DNA from: JANQJA01 sp040880285
GTDB lineage: Bacteria; Pseudomonadota; Gammaproteobacteria; Pseudomonadales; Azotimanducaceae
Direction: 5' to 3'
Assembly: GCA_040880285.1 (NCBI GenBank)
Contig: JBBDIT010000044.1
Span: 41,497 to 105,496 of the forward strand
Length of the DNA: 64,000 nt
Below the pieces are notes generated by a model. It was not told the DNA's origin, did no database searches, and saw only the letters and a program-made list of their open reading frames with translations. Below, piece after piece: positions 33,975 to 41,762 of this stretch (its first letter is position 1; every line of letters starts with the position of its first letter). The position numbers and the translations under genes were made by a program.

Positions 33975-35819
33975 GTGAACGACCGAAAAAAAGCCCTTCT
34001 ATTGTGGCACCTGACCAGGGGCTATCGCATGGTTTTCTCTATGGCGATCGTCGCCATGGCAATCGGCTACCTTTTTATGTTTGGTGTGCCCCTGGTGGTA
34101 AAGTTTGCGATCGATGCCATAGAGTTGGGTGACAGCTATACCGCACCGGACTGGCTGGAAGCGCTGGGCGCCCTGATCAGTCTGGGTCCGGACCCGGGCA
34201 TGATGGAATACCTCATCGTGGCCGCCCTTGCCTCCGTGATCCTCACTGCCATAGCCGGTGTATTTCTATATTGTCGGGGTCGCTGGACCGCTATCGCCTC
34301 TGAAGGGATCGTGCGCAGATTGCGAGAGCGAATCTATAGCCATCTCGAACACCTTGCCAGCAACTATCACGACAAGGCAGACACTGGCGACCTGCTCCAG
34401 CGCTGCTCATCCGATATGGAAACCGTTCGAGTATTTCTTGCCGGTCAAATAATCGAAATCTGCCGCGCTATCCTCATGCTGCTGGTCGTTTTACCGATCC
34501 TGTTCTCGCTGGATGTACGCATGGCACTTCTATCACTGGCGTCCATGCCAGTCCTGTTACTGTTCGCAGTGGTCTTTTTTCGCCGCGTCAAGGACCTGTT
34601 TCTGATCGTGGATGAATCTGAAGCACGGATGACAACCGTCTTACAGGAGAACCTTACAGGCATCCGCGTGGTCCGGGCCTTTGCACGCCAGGACTTTGAG
34701 ATCGAGAAGTTCGCCACCAAAAATGCTGACTTCCGCAATCACAACCAACGCCTGATTGGCTTGCTCGGTATGTACTACGGCGCGAGTGACCTGATCTGCC
34801 TTGGCCAGATTGGCGCTCTGCTGGTGGTTGGTGCGATCTGGGCCATTGATGGCAGTCTCTCCATCGGTACCCTGTTCGCGTTTTTGACCTATGAGGGCAT
34901 GATCATCTGGCCAATCCGGCATATGGGTCGGGTGCTCACCGACTCAGGAAAGGCGATCGTTTCAATGGGGAGAATCGCGGAAGTGCTGGCTGAACCGATC
35001 GAGTCCCAGAATGAATACGACCCGGGCACCCGACTTGAAGGGCGGATCGAGGTTTCAAACCTGCACTTTGAGTTTGAGCCCGGACGCCCGGTACTGAACG
35101 ATGTGTCTTTCACTATCGAGCCAGGCCAGACACTGGCGCTTCTCGGACCACCAGGATCAGGCAAGTCTACGATCGCGCAATTACTAATGCGCCTGTATGA
35201 CTATGAACGTGGGTCGATCAAACTCGACGGTCATGAGCTGTCCGGGTTGTCACGAAAATATGTGCGTTCCCAGATCAGCATCGTGTTGCAGGAAGCCTTC
35301 CTTTATTCCGCCACCATCCTCGGAAACCTCAAGGTGGGCCGGATTGATGCAACCCCGGACGAGGTCCTGAAGGCTACCCGGGACGCTTGTATCCACGAAT
35401 CCATCGAAGGCTTCCCTCGCGGGTATGAATCCATGGTGGGTGAACGCGGCGTTACCTTGTCCGGTGGCCAGAGACAACGTATTGCACTGGCACGCGCATT
35501 GTTGAAGCGCCCGCCCATCCTGATACTCGACGACGCCCTGTCAGCGGTAGATACCGATACGGAGTCACAGATACTGGCTGCGCTATCAGCGAACAGGGAG
35601 CAACAGACAACCATCATCGTTGCGCATCGACTGTCCACGGTGATGCATGCAGACAAAATACTGGTTCTACATGAAGGACAAGTGGTCCAGGAAGGAGACC
35701 ATCAGGAACTGTCCGGTCGGGAGGGTATCTATCGCAATCTGTGCGAATTGCAGGGCGCGATCCAGGACCAGATCGAAGCGGACATTACCGGTTCAAAACT
35801 CGCTACACCTTCCTGGTAG
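33975..35819 (+). CDS. ABC exporter half-transporter with degenerate ATPase site
   Basis: A 614-residue fused permease-ATPase (six membrane helices in residues 15-310, nucleotide-binding domain about 355-590). Walker A is GPPGSGKST, the signature LSGGQRQR, and Walker B ILILDDALSAVD, in which Asp replaces the catalytic Glu. This is the pattern of the non-catalytic partner in heterodimeric exporters such as TM287/288 or LmrCD. The partner follows 22 bases later with a canonical site. GTG 33975 is the start, with AGGAG upstream. Lipid or drug export is the family's usual role; cargo is unknown. Confidence 0.9.
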   Translation: MNDRKKALLLWHLTRGYRMVFSMAIVAMAIGYLFMFGVPLVVKFAIDAIELGDSYTAPDWLEALGALISLGPDPGMMEYLIVAALASVILTAIAGVFLYCRGRWTAIASEGIVRRLRERIYSHLEHLASNYHDKADTGDLLQRCSSDMETVRVFLAGQIIEICRAILMLLVVLPILFSLDVRMALLSLASMPVLLLFAVVFFRRVKDLFLIVDESEARMTTVLQENLTGIRVVRAFARQDFEIEKFATKNADFRNHNQRLIGLLGMYYGASDLICLGQIGALLVVGAIWAIDGSLSIGTLFAFLTYEGMIIWPIRHMGRVLTDSGKAIVSMGRIAEVLAEPIESQNEYDPGTRLEGRIEVSNLHFEFEPGRPVLNDVSFTIEPGQTLALLGPPGSGKSTIAQLLMRLYDYERGSIKLDGHELSGLSRKYVRSQISIVLQEAFLYSATILGNLKVGRIDATPDEVLKATRDACIHESIEGFPRGYESMVGERGVTLSGGQRQRIALARALLKRPPILILDDALSAVDTDTESQILAALSANREQQTTIIVAHRLSTVMHADKILVLHEGQVVQEGDHQELSGREGIYRNLCELQGAIQDQIEADITGSKLATPSW

Positions 35820-35841
35820 TAAGAAAAAGGGAAAAAGTATC

Positions 35842-37737
35842 ATGAGTGATTTTTTTGACGATGAGAATTACAACGACGGGTTCGATGAGGACTCCTATCA
35901 ACGTGGGATGAACCTGGACCTGTGGAAGCGCCTGCTCGGGTACACACTCAGGTACCGCTTCGAGGTCAGCATGCTTGCGCTTTGCGCGGTCGCCACAGCG
36001 ATAGCGGAAATCGCATTTCCGCTAATCACACGTGCTGTTATCGACGCGATTGCGACCCAAGGCGCTGATATTGACCTGTGGTTTTACGGCAGTCTTTACT
36101 TTGGCTTTGTCGTGCTATTGGCTGCCTCTGTTGCCAGTTTTATCTGGTTTGGCGGCAAGATTCGTACGCATGTGAGCCATGATATCAGGCGTGACGGATT
36201 CAAAAATCTGCAACATCTGTCATTTTCATTCTATGACTTTCGTCCAGTAGGATGGCTGATGGCGCGCATGACATCGGATATAGAACGACTGTCTAATATT
36301 CTGGCCTGGGGGCTCCTGGACTTGATCTGGGGAAGTACGATGATGGTTGGCATTGCGATCGCCATGTTGATTATGGATGTTTCCATGGCGCTGGTTGTGC
36401 TATCGGTGATTCCTTTTTTGGCCTGGGTTAGCATTTATTTCCAGCGCCGGATCCTGAAAAGCGCACGCGAGGTGCGTAAAACCAACTCGAAAATTACCGG
36501 TTCATTTAACGAGAGTATCATGGGTGTCCGCACCACCAAGGCGTTTGTGAAAGAAGCCGAAAACCTCAGTAATTTTGGTGGCCTGACAGACACCATGTAT
36601 GGCGCATCAGTACTGAACAAAATCCAGGCCGCGTTGTATTTGCCGCTAGTGTTGATTCTGGGATCGATCGCCGGTGGGCTCGCGCTAATCTTTGGTGGCC
36701 TCGAAGTGATTTGGGGTACGATCACTGCCGGTACTCTCATTGCGTTTCTGGCTTATGCCAGGCATTTCTTCGAGCCAATCCAGGAACTTGCCAACTGGTT
36801 TGCGGAAATGCAGATGGCCCAGGCATCAGCTGAACGCATTATTAGCCTGATAGAATCAGAGCCAGATATTAAAGATTCCCCCGAGGTTGAAAGGCGCATC
36901 GCAGCAATGCATGCGGACAGGCAACCTTTAGACGATGGTACAGCTGTTGCGATTGACGGTTACCCCGACAAAATCGAACGCATTGAGTTTGAGCATGTCG
37001 GTTTCCAGTATAATGTCGGCCCTAAGGTCCTTGATGACATTAACCTGACCATCGAACAGGGTCAGAACATCGCTATCGTCGGCTCAACCGGCGGTGGCAA
37101 GACGTCACTGGTTAGCCTTTTGTGCCGCTTCTATGAACCGACAGAAGGCAAAATCCTCATCGACGGGGTGGACTATCGACAACGCAGCCTCAACTGGCTG
37201 CAGTCGAGTCTCGGGATCGTCCTGCAATCATCACATGTGTTTGGCGGCACCATTACTGACAACATTCGTTACGGCAAATTATCGGCAACGGATGAAGATG
37301 TGGTTAATGCGGCTAAACGCGCAGGTGCCCATGACCTCATTGTTGCAATGGAGCACGGTTATGACACGGAGGTAGGTGAAGGCGGATCGAAACTGTCAGC
37401 AGGCCAGAAGCAATTAATCTCCTTTGCCCGGGCAATTCTTGCCGACCCCATGATACTGGTAATGGATGAAGCTACTTCCTCCGTGGATACGGTCACGGAA
37501 CAACGCATCCAGCTTGGTCTTGCTGAACTGTTGAAAGGTCGGATCAGTGTGGTGATCGCGCATCGCCTTTCGACCATTCGAAACGCCGACCGAATCGTCG
37601 TCATTGAACACGGCCGCATAACCGAAGCCGGCAGCCATGAAGAACTGATGCAGACACCTGGCCGATATCATAAGCTTTATACCCAGCAGAGCCTGTCCCG
37701 GTTTTCGCGTGAAGAGCGAGCCTGGGTATCTGTATAA
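35842..37737 (+). CDS. ABC exporter half-transporter with canonical ATPase site
   Basis: A 631-residue permease-ATPase and the second half of the pair. It begins with an acidic 20-residue cap (MSDFFDDENYNDGFDEDSY), then six membrane helices and the nucleotide-binding domain with Walker A GSTGGGKTS, signature LSAGQKQ, Walker B ILVMDEATSSVD (catalytic Glu present) and the switch histidine in VIAHRLSTI. ATG 35842 is chosen over the longer frame, which starts inside the first ABC gene. A 45-residue stretch between the membrane and ATPase domains (about 350-395) is an insert. Its stop is repeated in a 13-bp tandem array. Confidence 0.9.
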   Translation: MSDFFDDENYNDGFDEDSYQRGMNLDLWKRLLGYTLRYRFEVSMLALCAVATAIAEIAFPLITRAVIDAIATQGADIDLWFYGSLYFGFVVLLAASVASFIWFGGKIRTHVSHDIRRDGFKNLQHLSFSFYDFRPVGWLMARMTSDIERLSNILAWGLLDLIWGSTMMVGIAIAMLIMDVSMALVVLSVIPFLAWVSIYFQRRILKSAREVRKTNSKITGSFNESIMGVRTTKAFVKEAENLSNFGGLTDTMYGASVLNKIQAALYLPLVLILGSIAGGLALIFGGLEVIWGTITAGTLIAFLAYARHFFEPIQELANWFAEMQMAQASAERIISLIESEPDIKDSPEVERRIAAMHADRQPLDDGTAVAIDGYPDKIERIEFEHVGFQYNVGPKVLDDINLTIEQGQNIAIVGSTGGGKTSLVSLLCRFYEPTEGKILIDGVDYRQRSLNWLQSSLGIVLQSSHVFGGTITDNIRYGKLSATDEDVVNAAKRAGAHDLIVAMEHGYDTEVGEGGSKLSAGQKQLISFARAILADPMILVMDEATSSVDTVTEQRIQLGLAELLKGRISVVIAHRLSTIRNADRIVVIEHGRITEAGSHEELMQTPGRYHKLYTQQSLSRFSREERAWVSV

Positions 37738-37772
37738 AGCCTGGGTGTAAAGCCTGGTTGTAAAGCCTGGCT
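37735..37772. repeat. 13-bp tandem array over the ABC exporter stop codon
   Basis: Three units TAAAGCCTGG(G/T/C)T(G/A) follow each other with a 13-bp period from 37735. The first unit begins with the stop codon of the ABC gene, so TAA recurs in three different frames and closes all of them. Confidence 0.85.
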
Positions 37773-37788
37773 AGCAAAGGAGACGTTA

Positions 37789-38424
37789 ATGGCAGTCAAG
37801 TTCGGAATCCTCGGTGCAGGAGCCATCAGTTACAGTAGTTGTCGCGAAATCCTCGCTCACCCGAATGCCGAGATTATCGCCGCTCTCGGGTGGTGGATCC
37901 TTGCTGGACATCGGCGTCCACATGATGGATCTGGCCCTCTACCTGATGGATAACTTCACGCCTGTTGCCGTTACCGGCGCAACCTATACGAAATTTGGCC
38001 AACGGGGTCTGGGTGAAGGGGGTTGGGGACACTCCGATCGTGAGGACCTGGAATTCAACGTCGACGACTTTGCGACAGCGATCATCAAACTCGAAGGCGG
38101 TGCCACCCTAACCCTGGACGTCTCCTGGGCGCTGCACCAGGAAGACATCGAGAAGATGAACGTGCAACTTTACGGTACAGAAGCCGGGGCCAGCGTATAC
38201 CCTCCACAAATTTTTCGCGCCGGAGCGAAGGTGAATATCACATCGTGCAAAATCCCACCGCCGTACCCCTCTATGGGCACACCTCCCGGTTCCACAATTT
38301 TATCAACTCCATCACCGGGGATGAATCACCTTGTGTGACCATGGCGCAGGCGGTGGCGGTGCAATCCATCATCGACGCGATTTACCAGTCCTGTGACACC
38401 GGCAAAGAAGTTCGACTCGGGTAG
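37789..38424 (+). pseudogene. Broken Gfo/Idh/MocA-family oxidoreductase
   Basis: An AGGAG site and ATG 37789 start a typical N-terminus (MAVKFGILGAGAIS...REILAHPNAEIIAA), which then shifts frame near 37885-37892 straight into the C-terminal domain (GGGSLLDIGVHMMDLALYLMDN). About 120-140 residues, including the EKP-type catalytic part of the NAD domain, are missing. A second lesion, most likely loss of one G near 38227, shifts the frame back (FRAGA then EGEYHIV) so that the reading ends HNFINSI...GKEVRLG at TAG 38422-38424. Both frames together give a recognisable but inactive remnant. It heads the same-strand run that includes rhodanese and the GGT-like gene. Assembly error is possible for either lesion. 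Confidence 0.85.
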
Positions 38425-38482
38425 CGCTACAAGTTCGTTCCACCAGTCACTGATTGACCTCGTCCAGGCAAAATGCCACCAG

Positions 38483-38593
38483 CTAATCACCCTGGGTCGT
38501 TTCCATACCACGAGAATCGCCACCCTGGTGGTCCCACTCCGCATTGGCCTTGAGCACACAGGCAGCACACATCGCCAACAAAATTAGTCGCAT
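38483..38593 (-). CDS. Possible 36-residue exported peptide
   Basis: A short frame starting at ATG 38593, with GGGGG and AGG just upstream, encodes MRLILLAMCAACVLKANA followed by a hydrophilic 18-residue tail (EWDHQGGDSRGMETTQGD). The first 18 residues look like a signal peptide with an ANA-E cleavage site. It may be a tiny secreted protein or the front of a lost gene. It sits between the oxidoreductase remnant and the rhodanese gene. No family is known to me. Confidence 0.4.
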   Translation of the reverse strand: MRLILLAMCAACVLKANAEWDHQGGDSRGMETTQGD

Positions 38594-38668
38594 CACCTGT
38601 CCCCCTGCTTTATGTGGTAATGGTATGCTATTCGGATCATCATCGAAATTAAAAGTACGAGGCACTGC

Positions 38669-39076
38669 ATGCGGATCGGATACAAACAAATGGTTGAAGA
38701 AGCGGATAAGGAAGTCGAAACCATCAGCGTTGAAGCAGCCAGCAAGCTGATTGGAACTGACGATGCAGTTTTTGTCGACATCAGGGACATACGCGAACTG
38801 CAAAGGGAAGGTAAGATCCCCGGGGCCACACATGCGCCGAGGGGTATGCTGGAATTCTGGGTCGACCCCGACAGCCCCTATTATCGTGATGTGTTCGGCC
38901 AGGACAAGCAGTATGTGTTCTATTGCGCCGGTGCCTGGCGCTCTGCATTGGCGGCACAGACCGTGCAGAAGATGGGCATGACCAATGTCTGCCATTTGGG
39001 TGGTGGCTTTAGTGCCTGGAAAGCAGGAGAAATGCCAATCGAGCTACTGAACGCAAAAAAAGACGAGGAAGAATAA
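38669..39076 (+). CDS. Rhodanese-domain protein
   Basis: A 135-residue single-domain sulfurtransferase. The rhodanese fold runs from ISVEAASKLI to the C-terminal LGGGFSAWKAGEMPIE, with the nucleophile Cys86 in the active loop FYCAGAWRSALAAQT. Such proteins move sulfane sulfur to thiols or cyanide. The loop CAGAWR is the six-residue size of rhodaneses rather than the seven-residue size of Cdc25. GAGG six bases before ATG 38669 supports the start. It is followed four bases later by the GGT-like gene, so the two are probably one transcript. Confidence 0.88.
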   Translation: MRIGYKQMVEEADKEVETISVEAASKLIGTDDAVFVDIRDIRELQREGKIPGATHAPRGMLEFWVDPDSPYYRDVFGQDKQYVFYCAGAWRSALAAQTVQKMGMTNVCHLGGGFSAWKAGEMPIELLNAKKDEEE

Positions 39077-39080
39077 GCCA

Positions 39081-40667
39081 GTGCAGGCAATGGACTGGGG
39101 TACGCCCTACCCCTCCAACCGATCGCCGCTATTCGCCCGCAACATTGTCGCGACCTCGCAGCCATTGGCAGCCCAGGCCGGCATCGATGCACTGCGAGCA
39201 GGTGGTAACGCAGTCGATGCCGCACTTGCCACTGCCATTACCCTTACCGTGGTCGAGCCCAACAATAATGGTATCGGTAGCGATGCTTTTGCCATGGTCT
39301 GGGATGGCAAACGTCTCCATGGGCTAAATGCCTCGGGAAGATCACCGGCTGCCTGGTCACCGGAAAGATTTGCGAGCGACGAAAAGATGCCAACCTGGGG
39401 ATGGGAGGCCGTGACAGTACCCGGCGCGGTCAGCGCATGGGTGGCCCTCAGCGACAAGTTCGGCAAGTTGCCATTTGATGCCTTGTTTCAAAGCGCGATT
39501 CATTACGCGACAGAAGGCTATCCAGTCGGTCCCAAGTCCGGTGTCTTCTGGCAGTATGCAGAAAACACCTATCGGGATTTCGAGAACTTCCGGCATACCT
39601 TTTTACCCGGTGGCAAAGCACCCGCGATTGGCTCCACAATCCAACTGCCTGATCATGCCACCAGTCTTCAAAAAATTGCCGAAAGTAAAGGTGACGCCTT
39701 CTATCACGGTGATCTCGCGGACGCGATCGTTGCCGACGCGCGTGCCAACAACGCTGCGATGACCCATGAGGACCTGGCCAACCATCGCTGCGATTGGGTC
39801 GAGCCGATCTCACAAAGTCTGGGAGATGTAGACCTCCACGAGATTCCACCAAATGGCCAGGGCCTGATGGCACTTATTGCGCTGGGTATCATCGAGCGGC
39901 TGGACCTTGCGCGCTATAAAACCGACAGCGCCGACTCGGTTCACCTGCAACTGGAAGCCACTCGCATCGCCTATGCCGAAATCGAACGTCACCTGGCGGA
40001 TATCGACCAGATGTTGGTGTCCCCGGCACAATTGCTGGCCCCGAAATACCTGAAACGCCGGTCCGACGAGATTGACACGGATAAAGCAAACCCTCGACCG
40101 ACTGCCCTGGGAACAAGCCCGGACACCGTCTACCTCACCACCGCTGATGCCAGCGGCACGTTGGTCTCAATGATCCAGTCCAATTATCGCGGCTTTGGCT
40201 CCGGCGTGGTGATTCCTGGCACCGGTATCAGCATGCAAAACCGGGGCTCAGGATTCACGCTCGAACCCGGCCACCCCAATCAGGTCGCTGGTGGCAAAAG
40301 GCCTTACCATACGATCATCCCCGGTTTCGTCACGAGTGGCGGACAGGCGCGCATGAGCTTCGGTGTCATGGGAGGCCATATGCAGGCGCAGGGCCACCTG
40401 CAGATGATGATCAGGATTTTTATCAATGGCCAGAATCCGCAAGCTGCCACCGATGCACCCAGATGGTATCTGCAAGAAGACGGGATAGTCTGTCTCGAAG
40501 ATGGATTCGATCGTGAAGTAGCCAGTGAACTCAAACGGCGTGGTCATGATATTCGATGGAACAACCCGGAGCATCTGTTCGGCGGAGCGCAACTCATCTA
40601 CCGACTGGACGAAGGGTACTGTGCCGGCTCGGATCATCGCAAGGAAGGCCTCGCCATCGGATTCTAG
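39081..40667 (+). CDS. Gamma-glutamyltransferase family protein, cytosolic
   Basis: A 528-residue Ntn-hydrolase of the GGT family without a signal peptide, unlike the ggt gene at 9.8 kb. It shows ARNIVATSQPLAAQAGIDAL, GGNAVDAALATAITLTVVEP and the probable self-cleavage Thr in SPDTVYLTTAD, then GSGVVIPGTGISMQNRGSGF and FGVMGGHMQAQGH. Members of this cytosolic branch act on various gamma-glutamyl or acylated amides. GTG 39081 and ATG 39090 are both possible; the latter gives MDWGTPYPSNRSP, the usual beginning. It lies between rhodanese and an Ldh2-type dehydrogenase in a catabolic-looking run. Confidence 0.88.
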   Translation: MQAMDWGTPYPSNRSPLFARNIVATSQPLAAQAGIDALRAGGNAVDAALATAITLTVVEPNNNGIGSDAFAMVWDGKRLHGLNASGRSPAAWSPERFASDEKMPTWGWEAVTVPGAVSAWVALSDKFGKLPFDALFQSAIHYATEGYPVGPKSGVFWQYAENTYRDFENFRHTFLPGGKAPAIGSTIQLPDHATSLQKIAESKGDAFYHGDLADAIVADARANNAAMTHEDLANHRCDWVEPISQSLGDVDLHEIPPNGQGLMALIALGIIERLDLARYKTDSADSVHLQLEATRIAYAEIERHLADIDQMLVSPAQLLAPKYLKRRSDEIDTDKANPRPTALGTSPDTVYLTTADASGTLVSMIQSNYRGFGSGVVIPGTGISMQNRGSGFTLEPGHPNQVAGGKRPYHTIIPGFVTSGGQARMSFGVMGGHMQAQGHLQMMIRIFINGQNPQAATDAPRWYLQEDGIVCLEDGFDREVASELKRRGHDIRWNNPEHLFGGAQLIYRLDEGYCAGSDHRKEGLAIGF

Positions 40668-40697
40668 TTTCGGAGCTGATCAGCAAGAGGAATGAAC

Positions 40698-41762
40698 GTG
40701 AAGGTTAACCATGAACAACTGGCCAGGCTGGTGTCGCACATCTGCAGCGCTGCCGGCACAGAACCTGCCCTCTCCGACCAGGTCGCGGCGCATCTGGTCG
40801 AAGCAAATCTAAAGGGCCACGATTCACACGGAGTCGGCATGCTCCCGGCCTATGTTCACAATATCCAGGCCGGACATTTAAAGCCCAATCAGCACGCCAC
40901 CATCGTTCGCAGCACCGGTCCAACCCTGGTAGTTGATGGTGGTTTCGGCTACGGCCAGGTAGTTGGCCCCGAGGCCATGCGACTCGGAATCGAACAGGCC
41001 AAGGATACCGGTATTGCCGTGGTGGCCCTCAAGAACGCTCATCACCTGGGTCGTATCGGTGGACACGCGGAACTGGTGGCACAGGAAGGCTTCATTTCCA
41101 TGCACTATGTCAACGTCGTGGGTCATCCCCCACAGGTTGCCCCGTATGGGGGTATCGAGAAACGCCTCAGCACCAACCCTTATTGCTGCGCTATTCCGGT
41201 TCGTGGGGATCATCCGGTTGTACTCGATATGGCGACCAGTGCAATTGCCGCGGGCAAGGTCAGGGTCGCAAGGAATAGCGGCAATCTGGTACCAGAGGCT
41301 TGCCTGATCGACAAGGACGGGAAAGAAACCCGGGACCCCAATGAGGCAGCGGCACAACTGCATTTTGGCAAGCATAAGGGCTTTGGCCTGGCGCTGGTGT
41401 GTGAAATGCTGGCCGGCGCTCTCACCGGTGCCTGGTCCATCCAGCCTGGTAATCCAAGGGAAGGCACAATCGTTAATCATATGTTGACGATTATTCTGGA
41501 TCCCGCTGTCATCGGGGACACAGAAAAATTTACGTCGGAGTTGAAGGCCCTGATTGCTTATGTCAAGGATACGGCCCCGGCGCCCGGGGGAACTGGCGTC
41601 ATGATTCCTGGTGAGCCGGAACGCATTGCCGACGCCGAGCGTAGGCAACAAGGTATCGACATCGACGATACCAGTTGGAACCAGATCCTCGCCACTGCTG
41701 CCAGCGTGGGCGTGGACGCGGCCCGGACCGACCGGATATTGCAAGGTAACTCGCTGGCATGA
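40698..41762 (+). CDS. Ldh2/malate-L-lactate dehydrogenase-type NAD(P)H oxidoreductase
   Basis: A 354-residue member of the LDH2/MDH2 family (YlbC, ComC, ureidoglycolate dehydrogenase), which interconvert 2-oxo and 2-hydroxy acids. Family signatures seen are ANLKGHDSHGVGMLPAYV, the HHLGRIGGHAELVA catalytic-His region, PPQVAPYGG, STNP and KGFGLALVCEMLAGALTG. GTG 40698 has AGAGG seven bases upstream; ATG 40692 is two codons earlier but too close to that site. Its stop overlaps the aminotransferase start (ATGA). The pair would turn an amino acid into a 2-hydroxy acid through a 2-oxo acid, or the reverse. Confidence 0.88.
   Translation: MKVNHEQLARLVSHICSAAGTEPALSDQVAAHLVEANLKGHDSHGVGMLPAYVHNIQAGHLKPNQHATIVRSTGPTLVVDGGFGYGQVVGPEAMRLGIEQAKDTGIAVVALKNAHHLGRIGGHAELVAQEGFISMHYVNVVGHPPQVAPYGGIEKRLSTNPYCCAIPVRGDHPVVLDMATSAIAAGKVRVARNSGNLVPEACLIDKDGKETRDPNEAAAQLHFGKHKGFGLALVCEMLAGALTGAWSIQPGNPREGTIVNHMLTIILDPAVIGDTEKFTSELKALIAYVKDTAPAPGGTGVMIPGEPERIADAERRQQGIDIDDTSWNQILATAASVGVDAARTDRILQGNSLA

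Noticed and set aside
38483..38995. 170-codon minus-strand frame over the rhodanese gene
   Set aside because: Most of it is antisense to a clear rhodanese. Only its last 36 codons, outside that gene, look like a possible peptide and are listed separately.
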